Part shown: one piece after another, positions 50,390 through 59,123 of the stretch | Position numbering within the stretch: the first letter of the stretch is position 1 | Layout: each line of letters starts with the position of its first letter | From: Streptomyces mashuensis | GTDB taxonomy: Bacteria; Actinomycetota; Actinomycetes; Streptomycetales; Streptomycetaceae | Reading direction: 5' to 3' | Assembly: GCF_014654785.1 (NCBI RefSeq) | Contig: NZ_BNBD01000016.1 | Location: forward strand, 1 to 64,000 | DNA: 64,000 bases | Program-made: the position numbers and the translations under genes | The notes under the pieces: generated by a model | The model's input: the letters and a program-made list of their open reading frames with translations, nothing else | Told to the model about the DNA's origin: nothing | Database searches by the model: none

Positions 50390-51386
50390 GGGTGGTGTCC
50401 TTCGGGGTGGCCGCGCGGTCGGTGCCGAGCACGATGCGGGCGAGGCTGTCCAGGGCCACGGACCCGGGCTTGAGGTAGTCGCTGTGGCCGCCCGGGCCCG
50501 CGGGGAAGACGCGGGCGCCGAAGCCGGCGGAGACGGGGTCGGCGCCGAAGCCGACCGTGGTGCCGGCGACGGTGACGTGGGTGTGCGGCACCCCGGCGAT
50601 CCAGTCGTCCGCGCCGCGCCCGGCCCAGACGCGGGCGGTCGTGTGCAGGCCGGCCACCGAGTCGGCACCCGTGCCCGGGCTGCCGAAGACGGCGATGTCG
50701 GTGACCGCGCGGAGCCCGGGGGCGGCACGGCCGCAGACCACCGAGCCGTAGGAGTGGCAGAGCAGGGAGATGCCCGCCCGCGGGTTGAGGCCGTGCAGCT
50801 GCTGCACGAACCGGGTGAGCGGGCCGGCCGCCTCGTCGGCGCGCCCGGTGGTGGCGACCTCGGTGCTGACGGTGCCCGGGGTGTCGTAGCCGAGCCAGGC
50901 GACGACGGCCGTGCCCGGTCCGAGCCGGTCGTGCAGCGCCACGGCGCCGGCGCGGAACCGCTCGTAGGTGTCCAGCGTGGTGTCCGACCCGGGCACGAGG
51001 ACGGCGACGCGCCGCGCCGTGGCCAGGTCGCCGAGCACCTCGGTGACGCGGCCGCCGCCGCGGGCGTCGAAGTCCAGCAGCCGGCGGCCGGGGTCCGCCA
51101 GGGCCCGCAGGTGGTCCGCGCGGTGCCGGTCGCCGTGCGCCTCGGCCATGCCGGCGGCCCGCGCGGCGTTGGCGCGGTGGGCGTCGTACCGCTCCTGCGG
51201 GCCGGCGCCGGCCGGGAGCGCGGCGGGGGCCGGCGCGGGCACGGCGGGCCGGGCGGCGGCCGACACGGGGACGACCACGGCGGCCGCGACGAGCAGCGCG
51301 AGGACGGTCCGCCCCGATCTCCGGGGCCGGCGACGGGGGCCTTCCGCTTCGTCCGCCTGCGCTGCCGTGCCCTGATTCCCCGTCAC
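50382..51386 (-). CDS. Secreted alpha/beta hydrolase (DUF1023 type)
   Basis: 334 residues. Basic start and membrane/signal segment (VLALLVAAAVVVPVSAAA), then a DUF1023-type hydrolase: RVAVLVPGSDTTLDTYERF, VVAWLGYDTPG and the nucleophile elbow SLLCHSYGSVVCG (Ser about 208), GSPGTGADSVAGL, and a terminal His in GPGGHSDYLKPGS. Usual Streptomyces extracellular or cell-wall hydrolase of unknown substrate. First gene of a two-gene operon with the acyltransferase; an acyl-transfer/ester-hydrolysis pair is plausible. Confidence 0.9.
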   Translation of the reverse strand: MTGNQGTAAQADEAEGPRRRPRRSGRTVLALLVAAAVVVPVSAAARPAVPAPAPAALPAGAGPQERYDAHRANAARAAGMAEAHGDRHRADHLRALADPGRRLLDFDARGGGRVTEVLGDLATARRVAVLVPGSDTTLDTYERFRAGAVALHDRLGPGTAVVAWLGYDTPGTVSTEVATTGRADEAAGPLTRFVQQLHGLNPRAGISLLCHSYGSVVCGRAAPGLRAVTDIAVFGSPGTGADSVAGLHTTARVWAGRGADDWIAGVPHTHVTVAGTTVGFGADPVSAGFGARVFPAGPGGHSDYLKPGSVALDSLARIVLGTDRAATPKDTTRD

Positions 51387-51537
51387 CGGTCATTCCTCTC
51401 GTCGCCCTTGGTGTGCTGTGCGTTGCGGGGCGTTTCCGCCCGGCGGGGAGGACGTTAAGGAGGGGGCTGTCCGGCCGGCGTCACCCCGCAGCGCCAAAGG
51501 CGGGGTAGCACCCAGGTATGACCGGTATGACGAACGG

Positions 51538-51549
51538 TAGGTTGTGCGC
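51538..51549 (+). promoter_or_regulatory. Leaderless -10 element of the LRV gene
   Basis: TAGGTT at 51538-51543 is followed by six bases and ATG at 51550, the same layout as the LysR gene (TAGGCT, six bases, ATG). This supports ATG 51550 over the in-frame GTG at 51544 as the start. Upstream, GGTATGAC occurs twice (51516 and 51525). Confidence 0.5.
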
Positions 51550-52983
51550 ATGGGACTACCCACCGTCACGGCACGGGCACGTATGCACATTCTCACGGGG
51601 CTCACGACGAATCCGGCCGCGCCGGAGCACGTGCTGATCCGGCTCGCAAAAGCACCGTGGGCGGCGCGGCATCTCGCCTGGCGGCGGGAGAGCATCCCGG
51701 AGGAACTCGGCGCGGTATTGGCGGCTTCGGACGACGAAGAAGTCGCTCACGCCCTCGCGAGCATGCCTTCTCTTCCCCTTTCCCTGCGGACGCGGTTCGC
51801 CGCCGATCCCGATCCGGAGATACGTGCTGCCGTGGCTGGGCGTCTCACCGGCGGCGAGCTGCTGGAGCGCCTCGCGGCCGACCCGGACGCGACGGTCCGC
51901 ACCGCCGTCGCCGGCAACGCCGGGACGCCGGACCGGCTGCGCACCCGGCTGGCCACCGACCCGGCGGCCACGGTACGGACCGCCCTGGCCAAGGCGTGGC
52001 GGACACCGCCCGCGGCCGTGCACCGCGCCCTGCTCACGGACGACGACCCCACCGTGCGGGCCGCGGCCTGCTCGGACGACCACCCGGTGCCGCCCGCCGA
52101 CCTGCACGCCGCGCTGCTCGACGACCCGCGCACACGGCGGTACGTGGCGCCCCGCGCCGCCCTCACTCCGGAACTGGCCGAGCGCCTGGCCCGGGACCCG
52201 GACCAGGAGGTGAGGGCGGAGCTCGCCCGCAACCCCGGGCTGCCCGGTGCGGCCCTGGACCTCCTGGTGGCGGACCACGACTTCGGAGTGCGGTACACGC
52301 TCCTGGTCTCGCCCCGCATCTCCCACGACCTCCGCTCGCGGCTCCACGAGGAGGTGGTGACCGGGGCCGAGGAGGGCGACGACGAGTGGGACATCGCCGC
52401 GACGCTCCTCCCCCTCGCATGGACGGGCCGCGACCTGGCCTGGGTGCGGACCGCGCCGCTCGAGGAGCGGCTGGGCCTCCTGGGCTCCGCGATGCCGTTC
52501 CTGCGGTACGCGGTGGCCGCGCAGGCCCGGGAGCTGCCCGGCCCGGTGGTGGCCCGGCTGCTGGCCGACCCGGACCCGCAGGTCCAGCGGCTCACCGCCC
52601 GCTCGGCCGGGTCCGTTCCGCCGGAGGAGCTGGAGCGCGTCGTCGTGGACCACGGTGACCTGCGCAAGACCGCGCCGGGCATCATGGCGCGCCCGGACTT
52701 CCCCACGGACGCCTTCGTGCGCTTCGCGACATCGGGGAACGACCGGCTGCGCGCCGCGGCGGCGGCACGGCCCGGCCTGCCGGCCGGGCTCCTGCGGATG
52801 CTCGCGGCCGATCCCGCGACCCGGGTGCGTGCCGGGGCGGCCGGCAACCCCGGCCTGCCGCTCGACTGCCTCGCCGCCCTGCTCACCGACGAGGACCCGG
52901 ACATCGCCGAGGAGGCGGGCACGTCGGCCGTGCTTCCGGTCGCGTGGATGGAGGAGCTGCTCACCGCCGAGGGGCTGTCATAA
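51550..52983 (+). CDS. Leucine-rich repeat variant (LRV)-type helical repeat protein
   Basis: 477 residues made almost wholly of a 24-residue repeat of the form L-x-x-L-A-x-D-P-D-x-x-V-R-x-x-V-A-x-N (e.g. LLERLAADPDATVRTAVAGN, LRTRLATDPAATVRTALAKA, LAERLARDPDQEVRAELARN), giving an LRV/HEAT-like solenoid. No signal peptide or catalytic motif. Such proteins act as cytoplasmic protein-binding scaffolds. The N-terminal AR(A/V)... segment lacks the Fe-S cysteines of classic LRV proteins. Stands alone; function unknown. Confidence 0.85.
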   Translation: MGLPTVTARARMHILTGLTTNPAAPEHVLIRLAKAPWAARHLAWRRESIPEELGAVLAASDDEEVAHALASMPSLPLSLRTRFAADPDPEIRAAVAGRLTGGELLERLAADPDATVRTAVAGNAGTPDRLRTRLATDPAATVRTALAKAWRTPPAAVHRALLTDDDPTVRAAACSDDHPVPPADLHAALLDDPRTRRYVAPRAALTPELAERLARDPDQEVRAELARNPGLPGAALDLLVADHDFGVRYTLLVSPRISHDLRSRLHEEVVTGAEEGDDEWDIAATLLPLAWTGRDLAWVRTAPLEERLGLLGSAMPFLRYAVAAQARELPGPVVARLLADPDPQVQRLTARSAGSVPPEELERVVVDHGDLRKTAPGIMARPDFPTDAFVRFATSGNDRLRAAAAARPGLPAGLLRMLAADPATRVRAGAAGNPGLPLDCLAALLTDEDPDIAEEAGTSAVLPVAWMEELLTAEGLS

Positions 52984-53318
52984 GTGCGCCTTAACGCTTC
53001 CTTAAGGAATTCCAGGGCTTGGTGATCATGCGTGACAGCAAGGCCACGCAGTGCCATTGCACACAAGCGGACTCCTTTATTCCGAGATAACGATCTCGCC
53101 AAGTGAAGCCCAAGAAAAGCAGAGCGAGTTGGATCAGACCATTGTCAACTGCTCGGTAACTCAACGTAATGCAGAACCAGTTGGCAATTGCTCCGCGACC
53201 CCTTCCATTAATCCTTGGCCCCTACAGCCGATTTCCCGTCGATTCACGACTGTCTGACGACGCGTCCGTTCTGGCACACTTCCCGCCACCCACCAACTCC
53301 CCCCACAGGAAATGAGGA
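52984..53318. other. AT-richer regulatory region before the secreted operon, 335 bp
   Basis: Clearly lower GC than the rest of the window. It contains a perfect inverted repeat CGAGAT-AACG-ATCTCG (53083-53098) and an imperfect 19-base direct repeat (53142-53160 and 53181-53199, sharing TTGxCAAxTGCTC) 39 bases apart. A 68-codon frame at 53051-53257 has no ribosome site and non-Streptomyces codon use. Best read as a long promoter/leader of the protease operon, perhaps with transferred or rapidly changing sequence. Confidence 0.5.
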
Positions 53319-55439
53319 GTGGCTTTGCCTGGTCGCAGAAGACAGGTGCAGCAACGACGGCGAAAACGCGGCATGTTCATCGCCGCCGTGGCCGTCACGG
53401 CCGGTGCGCTCACGGGCGCGGCGGCACTCGGCGGGGTCTTCGACTCCGGGGCGGCACGGCCGGAGGCCGTCACCGCGCAGACGGCCGCCGCCGGCCCGGC
53501 GGCGGCCCCCGCGCACGACCGCACGCCGGACCCGGTGGCCCGAATACCCTCCGAGGACCGTGCGCACGGCATGGTCTACCGGGGGCTGAGCCCGGCGCCG
53601 AAGGGCGACCGCTGCGCGGGTGTGCTGCGGACCGCCGACGGCCGGTGCACCCACGGCCCCGACAAGCCGCCCAAGGGCGTGGACATCGCCAAGGACACCT
53701 CGCCCGTCGTCAAGTCCGCGGCCACCGCCGCGACTCCCGGCGACACGCCCGACGACGCGCCGTCCACCGCGCCGGCCACCGGTGACGCGAGCGGTGACGC
53801 CAACGGTGACGCGAAGCCCGCGCCCGGCCGGCCGGCCTCCGGGCCCGCCGTCCCGGTGGACGCCCGCGCCGCCGGCACCGCCGCCGCGAAGAACCCGCCG
53901 GCCGCACCCGCGTCGCCCCGGCCCGGCCCCACGGGCGGCGGCAAGGCCGCACCGGCCGGCCAGGCGGTGCAGTGCGACGGCGACGGCAGCACCGGCAACC
54001 GCGTCCAGGTGGTCTACGTGCACGGCCCCGGCAACGACCGGTACGCCCAGTACCTGCCGTCGTTCCGCGCCTGGGCCGCCGACGCCGACACCATCTACTT
54101 CGCCAGCGCGCAGGAGACCGGCGGCGTACGGCACATCCGGTTCGTGACCGGCGCCGACTGCACGCCGACCGTGATCAACGTGGAGGTGCCCGACCAGGCC
54201 CTGGCGGAGTTCGGCGCCATGAACACGGCGCTGGCGGCGAAGGGCTTCGACCGGCGCGACCGCAAGTACATGGTCTTCGCGGACGCCAAGGTGTACTGCG
54301 GCATCGGCACCTTCAACGGCGACGAGCGCCCCGACTCGAGCAACCTCAGCAACTTCGGCCCGTCCTACGGCCGTACGGACGCGGGGTGCTGGGGCGGTTC
54401 GACGGCCGCGCACGAGCTGGGGCACAACCTCGGCGCCGTGAACAACAGCGCGCCCAACAGCAGCCGCGCCGCGCACTGCACCGACGAGTGGGACGTCATG
54501 TGCTACTCCGACGCGCCGTACTACCCCGCGATGCGCACGGTCTGCCCGGAGCGCGGCCACGACGAGCGCCTGGACTGCCGGCACGACGACTACTACAACA
54601 CCAGTCCGTCGCCCGGCAGTTACCTCGCCACCCACTGGAACGTGGCCGACAACCAGTTCCTCATGAAGGGCAACGGCACCGGGCCCGACACCGGCCCCTC
54701 GCCCTCGCCCACCCCGCGCCCGACCGGCAGCACCGGACCGACGCCCTCGACCGGGCCCGTACCGGTGGTCGGACAGCTCACGTCCGACACGGCCGTCGTC
54801 AGCTGGCCCGCCGTGCCCAACGCGGCCTGGTACCAGCTGCTCCTGGACGGCAAGTACCTGGCGTGGGTCCAGGGCACCTCGGCCCGCATCTACAACCTGC
54901 GGCCGGACACCGCCTACACCGTCGCCGTCGCCGTCCGCGACAGCGCCGGCCACGACGCGCGGCCCGGCCGGGCCGTGTCGTTCCGCACGCCCGCCGTGGG
55001 CGTCACCACCACGCCCGGCGCCCGGTACACGCTGACCAACGGCACCACCGGGCTGGCCGCCGCGGTCTGGGGCGGCAGGACGGCGGACGGCACGGTGCTG
55101 GTCGGCGACCAGCCCAACGGCCTGACGCTCCAGCAGTGGTACGCCGACGACGCCGGCGGCGGCCACGTGCGGCTGCGCTCGGCCGTGTCGGGCAAGTGCC
55201 TCCAGCCCGGCGGCACGCCCCGGGCCGGCCAGTGGGTCGCCCAGCAGCCCTGTTCCGGCAGCAGCACCGCCCAGCAGTGGCGGCTCGACCGGTCCGGCGA
55301 CGGCCTGCGGCTGACCGCCGGTGACGGCCGGCTGGTGCTGGGCGTCGGCAACCGCCCGTACTACGGGGCCTGGCTGCTCGAGCTCCAGGACTCCGACAGC
55401 TCGGGCCGGCAGCTCTGGACCCTGCAGAAGGCGTCCTGA
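53319..55439 (+). CDS. Secreted metzincin-like protease with FnIII and ricin-like domains
   Basis: 706 residues, GTG start with AGGAAATGAGGAG before it. Basic N-terminus and hydrophobic signal/anchor (about 18-40), an Ala/Pro/Asp-rich linker (45-215), protease domain (about 215-445) with AAHELGHNLGAVNN at about 362 and the Met-turn-like DEWDVMCYSDAP, a Ser/Pro/Thr linker, an FnIII domain (about 475-565) and a beta-trefoil ricin-like lectin domain (570-706; GKCLQPGG, QQWRL, WTLQK). The third zinc position of HExxHxxGxxH is Asn here, so the ligand set needs checking. Likely degrades or binds glycosylated surface material. First of four coupled secreted-protein genes. Confidence 0.88.
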   Translation: MALPGRRRQVQQRRRKRGMFIAAVAVTAGALTGAAALGGVFDSGAARPEAVTAQTAAAGPAAAPAHDRTPDPVARIPSEDRAHGMVYRGLSPAPKGDRCAGVLRTADGRCTHGPDKPPKGVDIAKDTSPVVKSAATAATPGDTPDDAPSTAPATGDASGDANGDAKPAPGRPASGPAVPVDARAAGTAAAKNPPAAPASPRPGPTGGGKAAPAGQAVQCDGDGSTGNRVQVVYVHGPGNDRYAQYLPSFRAWAADADTIYFASAQETGGVRHIRFVTGADCTPTVINVEVPDQALAEFGAMNTALAAKGFDRRDRKYMVFADAKVYCGIGTFNGDERPDSSNLSNFGPSYGRTDAGCWGGSTAAHELGHNLGAVNNSAPNSSRAAHCTDEWDVMCYSDAPYYPAMRTVCPERGHDERLDCRHDDYYNTSPSPGSYLATHWNVADNQFLMKGNGTGPDTGPSPSPTPRPTGSTGPTPSTGPVPVVGQLTSDTAVVSWPAVPNAAWYQLLLDGKYLAWVQGTSARIYNLRPDTAYTVAVAVRDSAGHDARPGRAVSFRTPAVGVTTTPGARYTLTNGTTGLAAAVWGGRTADGTVLVGDQPNGLTLQQWYADDAGGGHVRLRSAVSGKCLQPGGTPRAGQWVAQQPCSGSSTAQQWRLDRSGDGLRLTAGDGRLVLGVGNRPYYGAWLLELQDSDSSGRQLWTLQKAS

Positions 55440-55442
55440 GCC

Positions 55443-56021
55443 GTGTCCCACCGCCGCACCACCACTGTGACGGCCGCCGCCGTCCTCGCGGGCCTGCTCG
55501 TCCTGGGGCCCGCGACGACGGCACGGGCCCACGGCGACAGCATCCGGCTGACCGTCGGCGTCTCCGCCGGCCACCCGGTCACCTCGGCGACCTGGGAGAA
55601 CGACGGCGACCCCGTGGACGAGGACGTTGCGGGCACCGTCACCGCGACGGCCACGGACGGGACGACGCTCGGCCCCTGGCGGTTCGTCAAGGTGCCCGGC
55701 AAGCCGGGCACCTTCACCACCGCCGAGGCCCTGCCCGCCGGCAGCTGGACGATCACGGCGCAGACCGCGTTCCCCGCGCTCGGCCGCGCCGAGTCGCGGG
55801 CCGAGGTCACCGCCGCGTCCCCGGCCGCACCCGCGGCCCGGGACGCGGCCGGGCCGGCCGCCGGGCCGGCCGCCGCACCGTCGGCGGCTCCCCGGGCCGC
55901 CGCCTCCTCCGGCGGCGGAACGGGGCCGGGCGCGGTGACCCTCGGCGTCACCGCCGCGGCCCTCGCCCTGGCGGGCGGCTGCGCGGCCCTGTGGCTGCGC
56001 CGCCGCGCCCGCCGCTCCTGA
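55443..56021 (+). CDS. Surface protein with C-terminal membrane anchor
   Basis: 192 residues, GTG start 3 bases after the protease stop. Signal peptide (VTAAAVLAGLLVLGPATTARA), then His-Gly-Asp and a beta domain (SIRLTVGVSAGHPVTSATWE, GPWRFVKVPGKPGTFTTAE), an Ala/Pro linker, and a C-terminal helix GAVTLGVTAAALALAGGCAA ending in RRRARRS. The layout is that of an outward-facing, membrane-tethered small beta protein; no LPxTG sortase motif. Function unknown; presumably works with the neighbouring proteases. Confidence 0.85.
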   Translation: MSHRRTTTVTAAAVLAGLLVLGPATTARAHGDSIRLTVGVSAGHPVTSATWENDGDPVDEDVAGTVTATATDGTTLGPWRFVKVPGKPGTFTTAEALPAGSWTITAQTAFPALGRAESRAEVTAASPAAPAARDAAGPAAGPAAAPSAAPRAAASSGGGTGPGAVTLGVTAAALALAGGCAALWLRRRARRS

Positions 56022-56081
56022 TCAGCACTCCTGACCAGCACATCGGCACCACGAACCTCTTCACGTTTCGAGGAACCCCCC

Positions 56082-56942
56082 ATGCACAAACTCCGCATCC
56101 GCAGAAAGGTCCGCGGCACCGCCCGCGGACGCACGGTCCGCTCCGCGGTCGTCGCCGCCCTCTCCGGCGGGCTGCTGCTGGCCTTCGGCCCGCAGGCGCA
56201 GGCCGCCGTCACCGGCACCGTCACCGGCGGACAGGGCAACTTCAGCACCGTCAACCAGCGGGCGCTGCCCTCGCTGTCCGCGAACGTCACCGGCACCTCG
56301 CCCGTCGGCGACCACATCCCCATGGTGTGCCGGACCACCGGCGACGTGGTCGAGAACAACTCGCGCTGGATATGGTCGGGCGCGTACTACATCGCCGACG
56401 CCTTCGTCCGGGAGGACACCGGCGGCCTGCCGGTGTGCACCACGACGCGGCCCAGCGGGTGGACGGCCCTCAACATCGGCATGCAGAAGCAGGTCCGCGA
56501 CCAGTGGTGCTGGGACGCCTCCGGCCTGACCATCGCCAACTACTGGGGCTACACGCAGTACAACCAGTACGACTTCTGCCGCCTGGCCGCCCAGGGCAAC
56601 AGCGGGCTGGACTGCAACAACCGGCCCGCCACGCTCGGCGACATGGCCAACGGCCTCCGGAACATGGGCTTCCGCAACAGCGGCACCGACCTGTGGCGCA
56701 ACGCGTCCTTCGGCGAGACGCAGAACGAGATCGCCAACGGCCGGCCGTTCGCGGTCCGCATCGGCTGGACCTCCGGCGGCGGCCACATGAACGTCATCTA
56801 CGGCTACGACAGCTCCAGCAACATGGTCGCCGTCGGCGACCCGTGGCCCAGCACCCAGACCTACACGTGGTGGAACTACTCCACCTACACCGGGAACTCC
56901 TCCTTCCGGTGGACCCACTCGCGCATCGGCATCCACGGCTAG
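56082..56942 (+). CDS. Secreted papain-like cysteine protease
   Basis: 286 residues. Basic signal peptide (about 1-42, ending AQAA), an N-terminal beta segment (VTGGQGNFSTVNQRALPSLS, an SH3-like stretch with NSRWIWSGAYYIADAF), then a C39/papain-like catalytic domain: nucleophile Cys in VRDQWCWDASGLTIANYWG (about 147), several paired Cys residues (YDFCRL, LDCNNRP), catalytic His in GGGHMNVIYGYD and the Asp of VGDPWPS. Full-length and apparently active. 60 bases after the anchored protein, 12 before the next gene. Confidence 0.88.
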   Translation: MHKLRIRRKVRGTARGRTVRSAVVAALSGGLLLAFGPQAQAAVTGTVTGGQGNFSTVNQRALPSLSANVTGTSPVGDHIPMVCRTTGDVVENNSRWIWSGAYYIADAFVREDTGGLPVCTTTRPSGWTALNIGMQKQVRDQWCWDASGLTIANYWGYTQYNQYDFCRLAAQGNSGLDCNNRPATLGDMANGLRNMGFRNSGTDLWRNASFGETQNEIANGRPFAVRIGWTSGGGHMNVIYGYDSSSNMVAVGDPWPSTQTYTWWNYSTYTGNSSFRWTHSRIGIHG

Positions 56943-56954
56943 GAGACGACCGCC

Positions 56955-57833
56955 ATGTCCCGTTCCCTCACCCGGCGCGCCGCCGCCGTGCTCGCGGCCG
57001 CCGCTGCCGTCACCCTCTGCGGAACCGTTTCCGCGCAGGCCGACACCCCCACCGCCCCCGCCTCGGCGGACTACGCCGCCGCCCGGCAGGTGCTGGGCTC
57101 CGACCAGGTCCGCACCACCGTCGGACGGTTCCTGACCGCCGCCGGGAACCAGGCCGCGCCCGGCACCGACGGCGGCACGTCCGGTGGCGCCCGGCGCGGC
57201 ATCGCCCAGACGCCGCAGTCGCCGCAGACGCCGCCGCGGTTCGACGTCAAGCAGCCCGTGCCGATGTACGAGCTCGCGCCCGGCTTCGTCACCGGCAAGG
57301 CCCGCCCCACGGCGGACGGCGCGCTGCGGCTGTCGTACCTCGCCGCCCGCGTCTCGGCCGCCGACGGCCACCAGGCCGCCGTACTCCTGGCACCGGGCGG
57401 CTCCGGCGGCTCCTGGCAGCTGGCCGGCATCCGTGACGGCGAGGCGGACATCAGCGCCGCCGAGCGCGGCACCGAGCAGGCCCGGACGTTCCTGGAGCCG
57501 CAGATCCACGCCTGGTACCGGCTGACCGGCGCGGGCGCGGTGGAGCCCCTCAACAAGGAGGCGTCCACCGCCCTCCAGGGCAGGAAGACCGTCAGCCTGG
57601 CCGCCTACCAGCAGCTCGTGACCAAGCGCTACGGCGACAAGCAGCCCGGCTCGGCCTACGACCGCAAGGGCATGGCCGGCGGCTACGCCCTGCCCGAGGA
57701 CGGCACCAAGGCCACGGCCGCCGCCCCGGCCCGCGAGGCGGACTCCTGGCTCCCGGCCGCGTCCGCCGCGGCAGCCGTCGCCCTCCCGGGCGCGGCGGCG
57801 GTGGCCTTCCTCCGCCGCCGCCGGGCGGCCTGA
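56955..57833 (+). CDS. Secreted protein with C-terminal membrane anchor
   Basis: 292 residues. Signal peptide (LTRRAAAVLAAAAAVTLCG...AQA), a mixed domain (VPMYELAPGFVTGKARPTAD, LSYLAARVSAADGHQAAVLL, WQLAGIRDGEADISAAERG) and a C-terminal helix LPAASAAAAVALPGAAAVAF ending in RRRRAA. No catalytic motif. Its central part looks like the propeptide/partner domain of secreted proteases, so it may be an inhibitor, chaperone or docking partner for the papain-like enzyme encoded just upstream; this is inference. Confidence 0.82.
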   Translation: MSRSLTRRAAAVLAAAAAVTLCGTVSAQADTPTAPASADYAAARQVLGSDQVRTTVGRFLTAAGNQAAPGTDGGTSGGARRGIAQTPQSPQTPPRFDVKQPVPMYELAPGFVTGKARPTADGALRLSYLAARVSAADGHQAAVLLAPGGSGGSWQLAGIRDGEADISAAERGTEQARTFLEPQIHAWYRLTGAGAVEPLNKEASTALQGRKTVSLAAYQQLVTKRYGDKQPGSAYDRKGMAGGYALPEDGTKATAAAPAREADSWLPAASAAAAVALPGAAAVAFLRRRRAA

Positions 57834-57848
57834 CGGGCTCCACACGAA

Positions 57849-57889
57849 CGGCGGCCCGGCACCCCTGCACGAGGGGTGCCGGGCCGCCG
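57849..57889. terminator. Strong 18-bp-stem terminator
   Basis: Perfect stem of 18 bp: 57849-57866 (CGGCGGCCCGGCACCCCT) and 57872-57889, loop GCACG. It lies 16 bases after the last gene of the secreted operon and 8 bases before the end of the convergent small zinc-ribbon gene, so it terminates both. Confidence 0.9.
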
Positions 57890-57896
57890 TGCGTGG

Positions 57897-58133
57897 TCAC
57901 TGGCCGTGCCGGCCGCTGTAGAGCAGGAGGAGGACGAGGACGAGCCCGGCGAGGATTGCTCCGCTGCCGGGCCAGGGTTTGGACTCGTTCGCCTGGATGC
58001 CGTCGCCGTCGGGGGCGCCGCCGCCGTGCACCTCGCTGCGGTGTCGTTCGCGCTCCTGCTCGGCCTGTCGCCGGTTGGCCACCTCCTCCCAGGTGATGCC
58101 GCAGGCTGCGCACCGGTAGCGGTAGCTGGACAT
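57897..58133 (-). CDS. Small zinc-ribbon membrane protein
   Basis: 78 residues. An FmdB-like half zinc ribbon YRYRCAACGITWEEVANRRQ (CxxC near 8-11, His later in HRSEVHGG), a charged linker and one membrane helix at about 58-74 (GAILAGLVLVLLLLYSG). No known function; probably a membrane-tethered metal- or protein-binding module. Downstream of the OmpR-type regulator on the same strand. Confidence 0.75.
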   Translation of the reverse strand: MSSYRYRCAACGITWEEVANRRQAEQERERHRSEVHGGGAPDGDGIQANESKPWPGSGAILAGLVLVLLLLYSGRHGQ

Positions 58134-58239
58134 GTCGTTCTCCTCCGGGGTGTCCCGGGCCGGGGTAGGGCCGCGAATCCGTAGGGCTCCCGAACCCTAG
58201 TGCGGGCCCGGCGGGCCGGGAGGGCGCTCGGAGGAGAGT

Positions 58240-58255
58240 TCCCTCCTTCGAGGGA
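58240..58255 (-). terminator. Small hairpin after the OmpR-type regulator
   Basis: TCCCTC (58240-58245) pairs with GAGGGA (58250-58255) around loop CTTC, 16 bases beyond the regulator stop codon on the minus strand. A second small inverted repeat (GTGAC-GGT-GTCAC, 58262-58274) includes that stop codon. Weak but well placed. Confidence 0.4.
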
Positions 58256-58270
58256 GGAAGGGTGACGGTG

Positions 58271-59038
58271 TCACGGTGCGCCCGCCGGCGCGGCGGGCTT
58301 GATCAGGTAGCCCGCGCCGCGCCGGGTGTGGATCATCGGCGGGCGGCCCGCGTCGATCTTGCGGCGGAGGTAGGAGATGTAGAGCTCGACGACGTTGGCC
58401 CGGCCGCCGAAGTCGTAGGACCACACCCGGTCGAGGATCTGCGGCTTGCTGAGGACGCGGCACGGGTTGCGCATGAGGAAGCGCAGCAGCTCGAACTCCG
58501 TGGCGGTGAGACGGATCCCGGTGCCGCCGCGGCGGACCTCGTGACTGTCCTCGTCGAGGACGAGGTCGCCGACGGTGAGCACGGAGTCGGCGCGCACGGC
58601 GGCGACGGCGCGGGACCGGCGCAGCAGCCCGCGCAGCCGGGCCACGGCCTCCTCCAGGCCGAAGGGCTTGGTGACGTGGTCGTCGCCGCCGGCGGTGAGT
58701 CCGGCCACGCGGTCCTGGGCGGAGCCCCTGCCGCAGTCCCTGGCGGTGAGGAACAGCGCGGGCAGGCCCGGGTGGTGCTGCCGGAGCCGGCCGAGCACCG
58801 CCAGGCCGTCCGCGTCGGGCAGCGTCGTGCCGAGCACCACGGCGTGGGGCCGCAGCGCGCGGGCGGCCCGCACGGCCGCGGCACCGTCGGCGGCGGTGCG
58901 GGCCTCCCAGCCCTCGTGGCGCAGGGCGACGGCGAGCAGCTCGGCGAGCGACGGCTCGTCGTCGACGACGAGGATGCGTACGGGAGTTCCGTCGTCGTGC
59001 AGCAGCGGTGAGCGCCCGGCGGGCGCGGCGGTGGTCAT
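58271..59038 (-). CDS. OmpR/PhoB-type regulator lacking the phosphoacceptor Asp
   Basis: 255 residues. Receiver domain with the acidic pair ILVVDDEPS (Asp26, Asp27) and the conserved Lys in HVTKPFGLEE, but the phosphorylation site reads VVLGTTLPDADGL: Gly70 stands where Asp is expected (codon GGC). Winged helix C-terminus is intact: RLTATEFELLRFLMRNPCRV, VVELYISYLRRKID, IHTRRGAGYLIKP. No sensor kinase is adjacent. It is therefore an atypical, phosphorylation-independent regulator, perhaps controlled by ligand or partner. The insertion CGRGSAQ in the alpha4 region is also unusual. Confidence 0.9.
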   Translation of the reverse strand: MTTAAPAGRSPLLHDDGTPVRILVVDDEPSLAELLAVALRHEGWEARTAADGAAAVRAARALRPHAVVLGTTLPDADGLAVLGRLRQHHPGLPALFLTARDCGRGSAQDRVAGLTAGGDDHVTKPFGLEEAVARLRGLLRRSRAVAAVRADSVLTVGDLVLDEDSHEVRRGGTGIRLTATEFELLRFLMRNPCRVLSKPQILDRVWSYDFGGRANVVELYISYLRRKIDAGRPPMIHTRRGAGYLIKPAAPAGAP

Positions 59039-59123
59039 GGTGGACGATCGTGGCGGCGGCGGGTGAGAGTCTCCTCTCAGGATTCTGTGAAAACGCTGAG
59101 AATTCCGGTGGCTGCGGGCCCGG

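Noticed and set aside
53051..53257. 68-codon open frame in the AT-rich region
   Set aside because: No ribosome site, codon use unlike Streptomyces, overlaps probable regulatory repeats.
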